From assembly GCF_004369205.1 (NCBI RefSeq), contig NZ_QFGA01000001.1, positions 1,302,001 through 1,366,000 of the forward strand: a DNA stretch of 64,000 bases. The letters run 5' to 3'. Source of the stretch: Pelotomaculum schinkii (GTDB lineage: Bacteria > Bacillota > Desulfotomaculia > Desulfotomaculales > Pelotomaculaceae). The position numbers were made by a program, and so were the translations under genes. Positions 16,212 to 25,300 of this stretch are shown here, one piece after another; position 1 is the first letter of the stretch, and the number at the start of each line of letters is the position of its first letter. Under the pieces are notes generated by a model. The model searched no databases, was not told where the DNA came from, and saw only the letters and a program-made list of their open reading frames with translations.

Positions 16212-16928
16212 CTAGAATGGATCGTAGACGATATCTTTTTTGTAAATCCAGGCGTTCCACCCACCGGGACCGGAAACGTAAGCCATCTCCCCTATTTCCT
16301 TATCAATGTAAACCCTTTGGTCGGCAGGGTCAACCTCCTCAGGCAAACCCGCAATTTGTTCGGCATTTGGCCCGTAATAAATCTTTGTTCCGGCAGGAAG
16401 CCTGCCTTCCATGGGAACGGCTTCTTCCCTGGTGGCCAGGTATTCCCGGGATACCCAACCCCGTTGCACCCTGGGAACATCATAGACGGCGATATGCACA
16501 TAGCGCCAGTTATACAGCTCTTTCTCTACCTTAACCACTTTCCCGGCAGCAAGGTCGGAAATTGGAGCATCCTGGCCGGGATAGAGATATACCGGCGCAT
16601 TTTCTTTGACAACCATCAGGTACGGAGCTATATCCTGCAGCAGGTCGTTGGTATCCCTGGTCAGGTACCAGGCGGGCAACCATCCTTCGGTTGTCCCCGC
16701 CTGCACCAATACCCATGGCGATCGTTCCGCCAGCGACCTGACCTTCCGGCCGGCCTCCAGCTTTCCCGGCGAAGACAACTCGTCAGGGGAAGCATCGGCA
16801 TAAAGCTCAATGGACATCCGGCAAAAAGTATTGGACATATTTCTTACCCATAAAAATGCCGATAAACTCAAGGCAGCTGCCAGAATAAAGATGAGTGACA
16901 GCCGTTTAAATATTCCAAATTTAGTCAC
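16212..16928 (-). CDS. Membrane-anchored bacterial SH3-domain protein
   Basis: 238 residues: an N-terminal membrane anchor at about 10-28, then two clear SH3b modules (first ending EGWLPAWYLT near 90, second ending QRGWVSREYL near 165) and a weaker third (GGWNAWIYKKDIVY). SH3b domains bind peptidoglycan or wall peptides. The protein probably sits outside the membrane at the wall. An ECF-type promoter lies about 310 bases upstream on the same strand. Confidence 0.75.
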   Translation of the reverse strand: MTKFGIFKRLSLIFILAAALSLSAFLWVRNMSNTFCRMSIELYADASPDELSSPGKLEAGRKVRSLAERSPWVLVQAGTTEGWLPAWYLTRDTNDLLQDIAPYLMVVKENAPVYLYPGQDAPISDLAAGKVVKVEKELYNWRYVHIAVYDVPRVQRGWVSREYLATREEAVPMEGRLPAGTKIYYGPNAEQIAGLPEEVDPADQRVYIDKEIGEMAYVSGPGGWNAWIYKKDIVYDPF

Positions 16929-17065
16929 TCAAAGATCCCCTTTAAAGCTGGTCTCACAGATACAATAAAAGTATTTCAAAACATTAAGAGCAAACCCCTT
17001 TATGATTACCCGCCATATGAGAAACTCGCAGGTGATTTAACAAGGGCTTCCTCAAGGCGGGTGAA

Positions 17066-17153
17066 CCATCAGTACCGTTTGATATTACGAAGTTTATCGG
17101 AAAGAACATATTGTGGCTGCATTATGTGTAAAACCCAGTCAGCCTTCGGGTTA
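17066..17153 (+). pseudogene. Fossil 3' end of a RelE-type toxin gene
   Basis: A frame reading YEVYRKEHIVAALC resembles the RelE-like C-terminus at 52441-52515 (YEVYQKEHVVKIISMW) but has lost the segment encoding KIISM and runs into unrelated sequence. No start and no antitoxin were seen. Confidence 0.45.
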
Positions 17154-17243
17154 ATTCTTTAAATAAATTTCCCTGGTTCCTCAAGCTTGTCCGGCAACCT
17201 GACACCTGGTTTTAGTTAAGCCTATAGTTAAGCCTAAAAGTAT

Positions 17244-17269
17244 GACGGCGCAGTAAACAAATTGGTTCA
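17244..17269 (-). promoter_or_regulatory. ECF-type promoter, copy 2
   Basis: TGAACC (17264-17269) and CGTC (17244-17247) on the minus strand with 16 bases between. It points at the SH3-domain gene. Confidence 0.7.
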
Positions 17270-17593
17270 CCATTTACCTTCAAATTGTTCGATGGCGCAG
17301 CGAAAAAAGTGCCGATACACCGACTTCGAACTGTATAGGATGGCTCCGGGTTTCACTATGTAGCCATTTTTTAGTTATTTTAAAAGAAAGCAAAAGAACC
17401 GTCCCCCTGCTTCCAGAAAAAACGGCACGGCACAAGCGTCTCGTGTCTTTCGGGTTTGCCTTATTCTTAAGAAAGCCTTAAGATTTTCATGAAGTGGTTT
17501 GTAATATTCACCTGCCAGAATATTGAAGTGGAAAGGCAGGTGGCTTTATTTGAGCGGCGGGATGATCTGATTAGGATGCAACGGAGGCGTTTT

Positions 17594-18289
17594 ATGGAAA
17601 GATTAAATGTGCTGGTGTGTGATGATGACACCGCCATCGTGGATGCGCTGGAAATCTATTTAAAACACGAAAACTACGGGGTGATCAAAGCCTATACCGG
17701 GGCGCAGGCCCTGCAAGCTCTGGCCGAACACGAAATCCACCTGATCGTATTGGATGTTATGATGCCGGAAATGGACGGGCTGTCGGCCACCATCAGGATT
17801 CGGGAGGAACGCAATATTCCTATCATCATCATCTCGGCCAAATCCGAGGATACGGATAAGATTGCCGGGCTTAATTTTGGGGCGGATGATTATGTGACCA
17901 AACCTTTTAATCCTTTGGAATTAATGGCCCGGGTCAAATCACAGATGCGCCGGTACACCACCCTGGGGAGTATCGCCCATAAAAGCGGCATTCTAAAAAC
18001 CGGCGGTCTGGAACTGGGCCGGGAGGGCAAAGAGGTGCGGGTTGACGGGGAAGTCATCCGGCTGACTCCCACCGAATACGGGATCGTAGTGTTTTTAATG
18101 GAGAACATGGGGCGCGTGTTTTCCATCGCCCAAATTTATGAGCAGGTGTGGAATGAACCGTCCTATGCGGCAGAAAATACGGTGGCCGTACACATAAGGA
18201 GGATTCGGGAAAAAATTGAAATCAATCCTAGAGAACCAAAATATTTAAAGGTGGTGTGGGGCATTGGATATAAAATCGAGAAATATTAA
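17594..18289 (+). CDS. OmpR/VanR-family response regulator
   Basis: 231 residues. The receiver domain has the acidic pocket D10/D11, phospho-acceptor D54 (LIVLDVMMPEMDG) and K103 (VTKPF). The C-terminal winged helix (residues about 130-230, LTPTEYGIVVFLMENMGRVF, then NTVAVHIRRIREKIE) binds DNA. The start is ATG 17594 with CGGAGG seven bases upstream. It overlaps the kinase gene by 26 bases. By similarity it is of the VanR type; the target genes are unknown. Confidence 0.92.
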   Translation: MERLNVLVCDDDTAIVDALEIYLKHENYGVIKAYTGAQALQALAEHEIHLIVLDVMMPEMDGLSATIRIREERNIPIIIISAKSEDTDKIAGLNFGADDYVTKPFNPLELMARVKSQMRRYTTLGSIAHKSGILKTGGLELGREGKEVRVDGEVIRLTPTEYGIVVFLMENMGRVFSIAQIYEQVWNEPSYAAENTVAVHIRRIREKIEINPREPKYLKVVWGIGYKIEKY

Positions 18290-20249
18290 CTATTCCGGCG
18301 GAGCCAAACTGGCAGCCGTGATCATAGTCTGGCTGGGCTTTCTGGGGACTATGGGCAGTTGCCTTTTTTTGTACCGGAATCACGACATCGCCAGTTCATC
18401 AAGCTATAACGAAGTTTATTCGTTCCAAAGCAAATTTGCTTCGCTGGTGCATAACGTAGTGGAATATCATGTCTTACTGAAAAACGAAGACCATATTCAG
18501 AACTCCGGCGCAGACGGGCAAACCGCAGCCGACAATCTGCAACGCCTCCACCGCATTGAAAATAAGCTTCCCGCCATGGTCAATTTCGTTTATTATGTGC
18601 GCAATACCCAAACCGGGGAAACATGGAGCAATTTGGGCTCAGAGATAGCCGATCCGGTCAGGTTTATCCAGAAGCAACCAGCCAGAGCCTTTCTTAACGG
18701 CTGGACATCTGATGCCAGCATCCCTTTCGGAAACCTTGAAGATATGATGGCCGGCCGCCCCTATGAGGTATACGCGGCAGTAGTGGACCCGCCGCAAGCC
18801 GGGGATATGTTCTATGACAACTATCTGGATTACACCCGGACCAAAGCCCTCACCGACGCCGCCACCATTTTGGCGATGATAGCCTTCGTCCTCATGGCGG
18901 CTGCCTTTGTTTATCTGATTTATACAACCGTCCGCCGGGAACCGGAGGAATACGGGACGCCGCCCCGGCCAACCTGGCTGTACGCCGATGTCCATACGGT
19001 TCTGGTGTTGCTAGCGGCAGTTCTGTCATTGACTGTCGTCGTCGGCTTTGGCCCGGATCTATCGGATACACTGATCATAGCAGCCCTGGCCGTTGTTCTC
19101 AGCCTGGATCTATTCATTGGCTTAACCTATGTTTTGTCCATAGCCCGGCAGATCAGAGACCGGTCAATTTTTACCAACACCCTGCTGTACAAGCTCGGCT
19201 CGGCTTTAAAAGCCTTCCTGCGCCTGGCTTTCCGGGGCGAGGGCTTTAAACTGTGGATACTGCCGCTGCTTTTGGGCTACGGCTTCGCAAACGGATTGTT
19301 GTTTGTGCTTTTCCGCGAAACCTACCGTGGCTATTTCGGCGGATCCGCCTTCTTTATCCTCTTCTTATTAATCGCCTTCAATGCCGGGGTTGTCTACTTT
19401 GCCGCCAGGTCGCTGGCCGCTTTGCCGCAGATCATGGAGGCGGTCAAGGAGATCTCGGCCGGGAACCTGGACTACCCCTTGGAGAGCACCGGCATTCCCG
19501 TCAGCTTTGCGGCTTTCGCCGAAGATATCCGCAGCCTCCAGGGAGGATTGCAAAAAGCGTTGGCCCAAGCGGTCAAAGGCGAGCGGATGAAAACCGATCT
19601 GATCACCAATGTCTCTCATGATCTGAAAACTCCGCTTACTTCCATCATCAATTATGTTGACTTGCTCCAGAAGGAGCAGTTGGAGAATGAAGCGGCGGCT
19701 GAGTATGTCAATATATTGGAAGAAAAATCAGCCCGCTTAAAGCAGCTCATTGAGGACCTGGTGGAAGCCAGCAAGGCCTCCAGCGGCAATCTGGCGGTGA
19801 CCGGAGAAAAAGTGGACTTGCAGGAGCTGATGATGCAGGCGTGCGGAGAATATGAGGAAAAAATCCAACAGGCAGAGCTGGATCTTCATATTCAAACTGC
19901 GGCTGAAACGGTCTGCGTATGGGCGGACGGCAAACACATGTGGCGGATAGCCGAAAACCTGTTGTCCAATGTGGTGAAATACTCCCTGCCCCATTCCCGG
20001 GTGTATATTGATATTGCCTCCAACAATGGCTATGGATCTTTCACCATTAAAAACATCTCGGCTTTTCCCCTTAATATTTCTCCCGAGCAGCTTACCGAGC
20101 GCTTCGTACGGGGGGATGAGGCCAGAAGCACCGAAGGATCGGGACTGGGCCTTTCCATTGCGCAGAGCTTAACCGGTTTGCAGGGAGGAAAATTCCGGCT
20201 GGAAATTGACGGCGATTTATTCAAAGTAACGGTAGCCATCCCTTTGTGA
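18264..20249 (+). CDS. Membrane sensor histidine kinase (VanS-like)
   Basis: 661 residues. A first membrane segment near 15-35, an outer domain to about 190, then several membrane segments (about 195-220, 240-300 and 330-385), more than in classical VanS. A HAMP-like stretch leads to HisKA with the phospho-acceptor H452 (NVSHDLKTPLTSIINY), and an ATPase domain with the N box (ENLLSNVVKYS) and G box (EGSGLGLSI). It starts at TTG 18264 inside the end of the regulator gene and is its partner. Confidence 0.88.
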   Translation: MDIKSRNINYSGGAKLAAVIIVWLGFLGTMGSCLFLYRNHDIASSSSYNEVYSFQSKFASLVHNVVEYHVLLKNEDHIQNSGADGQTAADNLQRLHRIENKLPAMVNFVYYVRNTQTGETWSNLGSEIADPVRFIQKQPARAFLNGWTSDASIPFGNLEDMMAGRPYEVYAAVVDPPQAGDMFYDNYLDYTRTKALTDAATILAMIAFVLMAAAFVYLIYTTVRREPEEYGTPPRPTWLYADVHTVLVLLAAVLSLTVVVGFGPDLSDTLIIAALAVVLSLDLFIGLTYVLSIARQIRDRSIFTNTLLYKLGSALKAFLRLAFRGEGFKLWILPLLLGYGFANGLLFVLFRETYRGYFGGSAFFILFLLIAFNAGVVYFAARSLAALPQIMEAVKEISAGNLDYPLESTGIPVSFAAFAEDIRSLQGGLQKALAQAVKGERMKTDLITNVSHDLKTPLTSIINYVDLLQKEQLENEAAAEYVNILEEKSARLKQLIEDLVEASKASSGNLAVTGEKVDLQELMMQACGEYEEKIQQAELDLHIQTAAETVCVWADGKHMWRIAENLLSNVVKYSLPHSRVYIDIASNNGYGSFTIKNISAFPLNISPEQLTERFVRGDEARSTEGSGLGLSIAQSLTGLQGGKFRLEIDGDLFKVTVAIPL

Positions 20250-20402
20250 CAGAAGAGTAAAAAGGGACATGAGACTGTATCCAAAGGTTGTTTCAATTGA
20301 TTCCGCCGTGGAGCTAAGATGGATGGGCGGTTGGTTCTGATATTGCGGCAATTCTTACCACAAGAATCCAAAACCGTTATATACTTTGTCCCGATATAAG
20401 GC

Positions 20403-20450
20403 GGACCAACCCGGTATCAAGCGTAAAACCCCATGCCGGGTTTGCGGTCC
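20403..20450. terminator. Strong inverted repeat downstream of the kinase
   Basis: Arms GGACCAACCCGG and CCGGGTTTGCGGTCC fold into a long stem about 150 bases after the kinase stop. There is no clear T run; it may be a terminator or another structured element. Confidence 0.4.
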
Positions 20451-20546
20451 GTCTTAAAAGAAAGCACCGTTAAAAAGCAGGCATAGAGCGGGTTTGCGGC
20501 GAAATTAGTATGCATTATACCAGTGGAAAAGGCAGAGGAGTCAAGC

Positions 20547-21680
20547 GTGGACGACACTGTGGCAGCAACATGTTCCGGCATGCCGGAAGCGGAGCAGATC
20601 GAAGGGCTGCGCCGGTTGGCGGAACCGATTTTAGCATGGTATGAGCAAAACGCCCGCATCCTGCCGTGGCGTGAGCAGCCTGATCCTTATAGGGTATGGA
20701 TCTCCGAAATCATGCTGCAGCAAACGCGTATAGAGGCGGTACTGCCTTATTTTTATAGATTTGTGGAGGTATTGCCGGACATTCCTGCCCTGGCGAAGGC
20801 GGAGGAAGCCACTCTGCTGAAGTTGTGGGAGGGGTTGGGCTACTATAACCGGGTGAGAAACTTGCAAAAGGCAGCCCGCATTATTGTGGAGCGCCACGGC
20901 GGGAGGCTTCCGTCTTCCTATCAGCACCTGTTGAAGCTGCCCGGGATCGGAGAGTATACCGCCGGAGCGATCGCTTCCATTGCCTATCATATCCCCGTCC
21001 CGGCAGTGGATGGCAATGCGCTCAGGGTATTGGCCCGTTTGCTGGCCTGCCGGGCCGATATAGCACAGCCGCAGGCCAGGAAAACCCTGCGCGCAGCGGC
21101 TCAAGCCATGCTGCCCCGCGAACGCGCGGGGGACTTTAACCAGGCCATGATGGATCTGGGGTCCCTGGTATGCCTGCCGGGTCCGGCTCCCCGCTGTGAC
21201 CTCTGTCCCGTGCGGACAGGCTGTGCCGCCTACCGGCAGGGCGTGGCGGACAAACTTCCCGTTAAGTCTCCCCAAAAGCCCCGCGCCATGCAGCAAAAAA
21301 CAGTGCTGGTGCTGGCTTCTCAGGGCAAGACGCTGCTCAGGCGGCGTCCCGCAGAAGGGCTGCTGGCGGGGTTATGGGAATTCCCCAATTTGGATGGCTG
21401 GCTTACTGAGAAGGAAGTGGCCGCTTTGTTGGACGAATGGGGGATCTGCCCCGCATCGGTGCGAAGGCTGGCGGACGCACGACATATTTTTACCCATATG
21501 GAGTGGCATATGCACGGGTATCTGGTGTATGCCGCAGATGCCCTGCCTGTACCAAACTGTGTTTGGGTGGATGGGGAGGCGGTGCGCCGGGAATATGCGC
21601 TGCCCAGCGCATATTCGGCTTTTACCCGGCATCTTCCCCGCTGGCTGGCAGAAACAAAAAACAACCTTGAGATTCATTAA
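20547..21680 (+). CDS. mutY: A/G-specific adenine glycosylase MutY
   Basis: About 377 residues. MutY removes adenine paired with 8-oxoguanine. Seen here: the N-terminal LPWRE, the catalytic-domain block ISEIMLQQTRIEAVLPYF, the helix-hairpin-helix LPGIGEYTAGAIASIAY and the catalytic Asp region VPAVDGNALRVLARL. An iron-sulfur loop and a C-terminal NUDIX-like domain (HIFTHMEWHMHGYLV) follow. The cluster loop reads C-x7-C-x2-C-x5-C, one residue longer than the usual C-x6-C. The start is GTG 20547 behind AGAGGAG; GTG 20523 is weaker. Confidence 0.93.
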   Translation: MDDTVAATCSGMPEAEQIEGLRRLAEPILAWYEQNARILPWREQPDPYRVWISEIMLQQTRIEAVLPYFYRFVEVLPDIPALAKAEEATLLKLWEGLGYYNRVRNLQKAARIIVERHGGRLPSSYQHLLKLPGIGEYTAGAIASIAYHIPVPAVDGNALRVLARLLACRADIAQPQARKTLRAAAQAMLPRERAGDFNQAMMDLGSLVCLPGPAPRCDLCPVRTGCAAYRQGVADKLPVKSPQKPRAMQQKTVLVLASQGKTLLRRRPAEGLLAGLWEFPNLDGWLTEKEVAALLDEWGICPASVRRLADARHIFTHMEWHMHGYLVYAADALPVPNCVWVDGEAVRREYALPSAYSAFTRHLPRWLAETKNNLEIH

Positions 21681-21802
21681 TCAGACGTTGTTTAGGATAT
21701 GAAAAACGGAAAAAAGAGTATCCCATCCAGAATTTAATGGGCATAGTAAAAGCCGCCACATTTCTGTAACGGCCTATGACATGTACTGATTCAATGTAAA
21801 TT

Positions 21803-22009
21803 TTATTCCCGCTTTCCATGCAGTACCTCTCGGACAGCGGCCTTCATCATGGAGGATACCTCGTCAATAGAATAACCGTTTTTGCCGCTCAACCGGCCTT
21901 CCTCAGCGGCAATCAGGTTTTCCCGAAGGCGCAGCATGCTCTCGCGCCTTGCAAATGCTTCAACATCCATCACCACCAGATCGCCCTCGCCGTTCTTGGT
22001 CAGGTGCAC
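21803..22009 (-). pseudogene. Phd/YefM antitoxin lacking its N-terminus
   Basis: The frame reads as a Phd antitoxin (NYNEISELCKRSGEPVHLTK, then GEGDLVVMDVEAFARRE) but begins directly at the stop codon of the YcdB/YcdC gene ending at 22054. About ten residues and the start codon of the normal protein are missing. A GTG at 22009 could give 68 residues, without the first strand of the fold. No toxin gene is recognised beside it. It is read as a recombination scar. Confidence 0.7.
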
Positions 22010-22053
22010 CGGTTCTCCCGACCGCTTGCACAGCTCAGAAATCTCATTGTAAT

Positions 22054-23814
22054 TTAATCCATCTCCGCCGTCACCGTTTTTCCGGTAAAGGCGTCGATGT
22101 ACTCCATGCCTGCACCATGGTCCGGCATGTAAACCAGGACGGGCTCGGGCGCTTTCTGGCCGTAATACTCAGGCCAGAGGTAAACCAGGCGCAACGGGTG
22201 GCTTTTCAAAAATTCGGCTTTTGCCGCCTCAGCGGTCACAACATTCTTGCTGTCCGGAAGGGTGACGGATGAACTGCTGTTCCTGTCGTGAAAAGCCGTA
22301 ATCCCGCCGGTAAGTCCGTCCACAGTGACAGAGTACCCCCGGTCCGAAACCGGGATGCCCTGGTGCGTGCACGTGAAGGCAAAATTATACTCCGGACGCT
22401 GCTCATTGCCTTCCAGCTTGCTCCTGTCCACCCAGTCGGGAATGCTTTCTTCCTGCGGCCAGGAGACGTACATTTCCATTTCGGCCGCGCCCCGATCCAG
22501 GTACCTTTGCAAAAATTGGATGGCTGTTTCCTGCGCGGCGGCCCTGGATACTGTCGCCTTCTCGCCGTGCCCGGCTTCGTCCTGCAGGTTGAACCCGACA
22601 ACCTGTCCTGTGTCCGCCAGAGTCCTGAGATACAAATAACGCATTGTGCTGTAATCCGGCGTACCGTCCTGACCCGTTTGGGGTTCGGAGTTCAAGTGGT
22701 ACGTTTTCACCTTAATTCCCGGCTGAAGGGATTCTTCCACCTCATCTTCCCCGCTAAGCTTCATGCCGGCAATATCCATGCCGGTCTCAGCGGCAAGCAG
22801 AGCGGCTGCTTCTTCGGGAGTCGCGGCGACCAGTTTCTTACCCTCCCCAGTCAGGCTTACCAGACTGATCTGCGGCGGCTGCTGAAAACCGGCCAGCGGC
22901 TCCCCCGTTACAGCGTCTATGGACGCATAGGCCGAAGGAGCGTACATCAAAACCGGACGGGTTTCGACCTCCCCGCTGCGATACTTTGGATACTGCAAAG
23001 GAAAGCTGCCAACATAGTTCAGCTTCATTTCCAGCAGCCCGGCAAAAATCTCTTCCGCAGCTTCCCCTGTTATGGCCAGGGCAGGAGATGGAAACGCGGC
23101 AAGGTCCGGTTCTTCGTATTTTATGCCGCCATTTATCTGATAAAAACCATCTGTATAATATTCGGTGACATGACCGGCTGCGTCGACATCCACCCGAATG
23201 CCGCTGTTTAACATAGGTATGCCGTTGATCAGGCGCTCAAACTGCACTCCCGCCTCGGTCCAGTTTATCTCGTTCCCCTTGCTGTCCCGCGCGCCTCCTG
23301 AACTGAAGCCTATTCCATCACTCATCCGGTAGTCCTTGATCTTATCTCCCAGAACCTGCCGGGCAAATTCATAAGCTTTTTCTTTGGCCAGTTCGGCAGG
23401 TGGGAGCTCTAAAGAAGCCCAATCCGGGTTCCGGATATCGAACCTCACCAGTTCGTTTGTACCGGTTTTAAAAGAAAGACTGGCACGAATGCACATAATA
23501 CCAGACACCGCCTCACCGGCACGATTGCTCAAGGTTACCCCCCAAGCATCCTCCCCCCCTTCATGCACTCCTTCCACGGTGAGTTCCTTTAGCTCGGGCA
23601 CGATTTGATAGATTTTTTCCATGGCTTGCTGCTGTGACTCAGTCAACTCCACTTCGTGAAGCGGGTACGTCCCGTTTGTCACCTGTACACTTTCCACACC
23701 GCCTTTTACTTCCCGCGCCACCACCGGCGCATCTTGTCCCGCCGCCAAAGCGGTCGCGGACAACAGCATACCCGCTGTCAGGACGGCAACCACTACGCCT
23801 TTAGCCTTTTTCAA
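22054..23814 (-). CDS. Secreted YcdB/YcdC-domain protein, paralog 3
   Basis: 586 residues, signal peptide MKKAKGVVVAVLTAGMLLSA followed by YcdB/YcdC modules. It is very close to paralog 1 at 2884-4647 (shared PLRLVYLWPEYYGQKAPEP pattern) and more distant from paralog 2. The start is TTG behind AAAGGAGGAGAT. An ECF-type promoter lies about 160 bases upstream, so this copy is probably induced with the other envelope genes in the set. Confidence 0.83.
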   Translation of the reverse strand: MKKAKGVVVAVLTAGMLLSATALAAGQDAPVVAREVKGGVESVQVTNGTYPLHEVELTESQQQAMEKIYQIVPELKELTVEGVHEGGEDAWGVTLSNRAGEAVSGIMCIRASLSFKTGTNELVRFDIRNPDWASLELPPAELAKEKAYEFARQVLGDKIKDYRMSDGIGFSSGGARDSKGNEINWTEAGVQFERLINGIPMLNSGIRVDVDAAGHVTEYYTDGFYQINGGIKYEEPDLAAFPSPALAITGEAAEEIFAGLLEMKLNYVGSFPLQYPKYRSGEVETRPVLMYAPSAYASIDAVTGEPLAGFQQPPQISLVSLTGEGKKLVAATPEEAAALLAAETGMDIAGMKLSGEDEVEESLQPGIKVKTYHLNSEPQTGQDGTPDYSTMRYLYLRTLADTGQVVGFNLQDEAGHGEKATVSRAAAQETAIQFLQRYLDRGAAEMEMYVSWPQEESIPDWVDRSKLEGNEQRPEYNFAFTCTHQGIPVSDRGYSVTVDGLTGGITAFHDRNSSSSVTLPDSKNVVTAEAAKAEFLKSHPLRLVYLWPEYYGQKAPEPVLVYMPDHGAGMEYIDAFTGKTVTAEMD

Positions 23815-23969
23815 AAAATATCTCCTCCTTTACCTGCGGGATTATCCGCTATGCAATTGGTATAAATGCCACACGACTTTAGAATAGTTGCCCACGCCGC
23901 CAACGGCGCCACGTATGATGAAACACCGGGCGATGCAGAGGCAATTTTAAAAATATCCCTATAAAATAT

Positions 23970-23995
23970 GACGGACAGCAAAAAAGGCAGGTTCA
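23970..23995 (-). promoter_or_regulatory. ECF-type promoter, copy 3
   Basis: TGAACC (23990-23995) and CGTC (23970-23973) on the minus strand, 16-base spacer, flanks GGGTGAACCTGCC and CCGTCATAT. It points at the YcdB/YcdC gene starting at 23814. Confidence 0.75.
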
Positions 23996-24060
23996 CCCAA
24001 ACATCTATTCTTTTCCAGGTGGCTGTCAGACCTGGTTTGAATATGTATATGCCAAAAAAG

Positions 24061-25005
24061 CTACATGCTTTCAATCAAGCTTTTTCTTTCTCTCTTTAAC
24101 CGTTCCAGCTCTTGTTCGCTTTTTGCCAGCGTATGTTTTAGAACTTCCAAAATGTTATCCACCTTGTCTCTCTGTAAAACTGCATTTGCCAGCGAGTTTT
24201 TTATTCTGGACTGAACAATCCAATCTGCTATGAGGCCGTCGAAAAAATAATCCGCAAAAGATGCAAAGCCCCCAATATCAATAGCCACTCCTGATTGTAA
24301 ATATGGATCCACATCTTTCAGCTCTCTTGAAAATATCATTAACTTTTGCTGCACTCTATGTACTGAATCTCTGGCATCATGAACTCTTGAGTGTTTTATA
24401 GCGGTTGAGAGAAGCCCTCCGCCCAGCAGATCCCAGGTTCCCCAGCCTTGTGCGCTTCTCAAGGAGCTAATAACTCCGTTTACTTCTTTTAAAACCGCAT
24501 CCCCGGCATGCATCGCTTCCTTTAACTCTCTTATATTAGATTGAATATCAGCGATCTCCTCGGAAAGCCGCAGGACTTTTTGAGAAGCGGCACTACCTTC
24601 ATGTAAGACAAAATTTTCTTTCTCTCTAAATACAGCTTCATATTGCATGTCTAAATCTTTTAACTGATCAATTTTTTGATTAATATCTGCAAACTGTTCC
24701 TCCAGAGCCGAAATCGAATCTTTACATTGATCAAACCTCAGCTTGGCGGCGAGATATTCTTGCCGTTCTTTTTCCAGCTGTTCCTCCTTGCTTCCCAATA
24801 TGCCCAGGAAAAGGCCGGTAAGACTTAATCCCTCCAGCTTTTGTACATCTTTGCCTTCTTTCTGCAAGCAGTTCGCAAGCTCATCCAGCCTTGCTTTTTC
24901 CGCATAAAGCTTTTGCTCTATATCATTATGAGCAGCCAAAAGTTTCTGCTTTATTCTCATTTTCTCTTTCACATCCATCAGCCGCCTGTTAAGCTCTTCC
25001 AGCAA
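24061..25005 (-). CDS. Coiled-coil protein of unknown function
   Basis: About 314 residues, almost all heptad-like helix: residues 1-60, 75-125 and 140-190 in the numbering from TTG 25005, and again at the C-terminus (SEQELERLKRERKSL). A glycine-rich hinge (GWGTWDLLGGGLLSTAIKH) lies near residue 200, followed by a more globular part. TTG 25005 is chosen because a GGGGGG/AAAGGA ribosome site precedes it; an ATG at 25083 would add 26 residues. No signal peptide. A small membrane protein with a helical tail is encoded just upstream and could be a partner. Confidence 0.6.
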   Translation of the reverse strand: MLEELNRRLMDVKEKMRIKQKLLAAHNDIEQKLYAEKARLDELANCLQKEGKDVQKLEGLSLTGLFLGILGSKEEQLEKERQEYLAAKLRFDQCKDSISALEEQFADINQKIDQLKDLDMQYEAVFREKENFVLHEGSAASQKVLRLSEEIADIQSNIRELKEAMHAGDAVLKEVNGVISSLRSAQGWGTWDLLGGGLLSTAIKHSRVHDARDSVHRVQQKLMIFSRELKDVDPYLQSGVAIDIGGFASFADYFFDGLIADWIVQSRIKNSLANAVLQRDKVDNILEVLKHTLAKSEQELERLKRERKSLIESM

Positions 25006-25098
25006 TCCTTTCCCCCCTTTAATATACTTTGATTGAATAATTTCAATAGGAATAAGGTATATTGACCCCGGAACATTCATCAAAAGGGGCCACCGGTT

Positions 25099-25287
25099 TT
25101 ATTGCTTTTTCTCTTCCAATAACCTTCTAATTTCTTTAAGCTCACGATCCATTGCTTCCATTTTGTTGAAAATATTCTTTTTGAAAAAACACTTTAATAC
25201 TATATGAATAATAACGGCGATAATGATAATTAGTATTAATAAATCAATAATCTGAGCAATAACGGTAGCGTTAAATTCCAGACCCAA
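25099..25287 (-). CDS. Small single-pass membrane protein with helical tail
   Basis: 62 residues: a membrane segment at about 10-33 (IDLLILIIIIAVIIHIVL), a basic stop (KCFFKK), then an amphipathic helix (MEAMDRELKEIRRLLEEKK). It lies between the propeller gene and the coiled-coil gene, same strand, short gaps. It is behind GGGAGG. Function unknown. Confidence 0.6.
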   Translation of the reverse strand: MGLEFNATVIAQIIDLLILIIIIAVIIHIVLKCFFKKNIFNKMEAMDRELKEIRRLLEEKKQ

Positions 25288-25300
25288 TTTTTCACCTCCC

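Noticed and set aside
17055-17085. GGGTGAACC on the plus strand near 17059
   Set aside because: No CGTC at a 16-base distance; the stretch belongs to a toxin gene fossil.
23811-24074. 87-codon minus-strand frame upstream of the third YcdB/YcdC gene
   Set aside because: It covers the ECF promoter and leader of that gene and has no start signal; likely chance.
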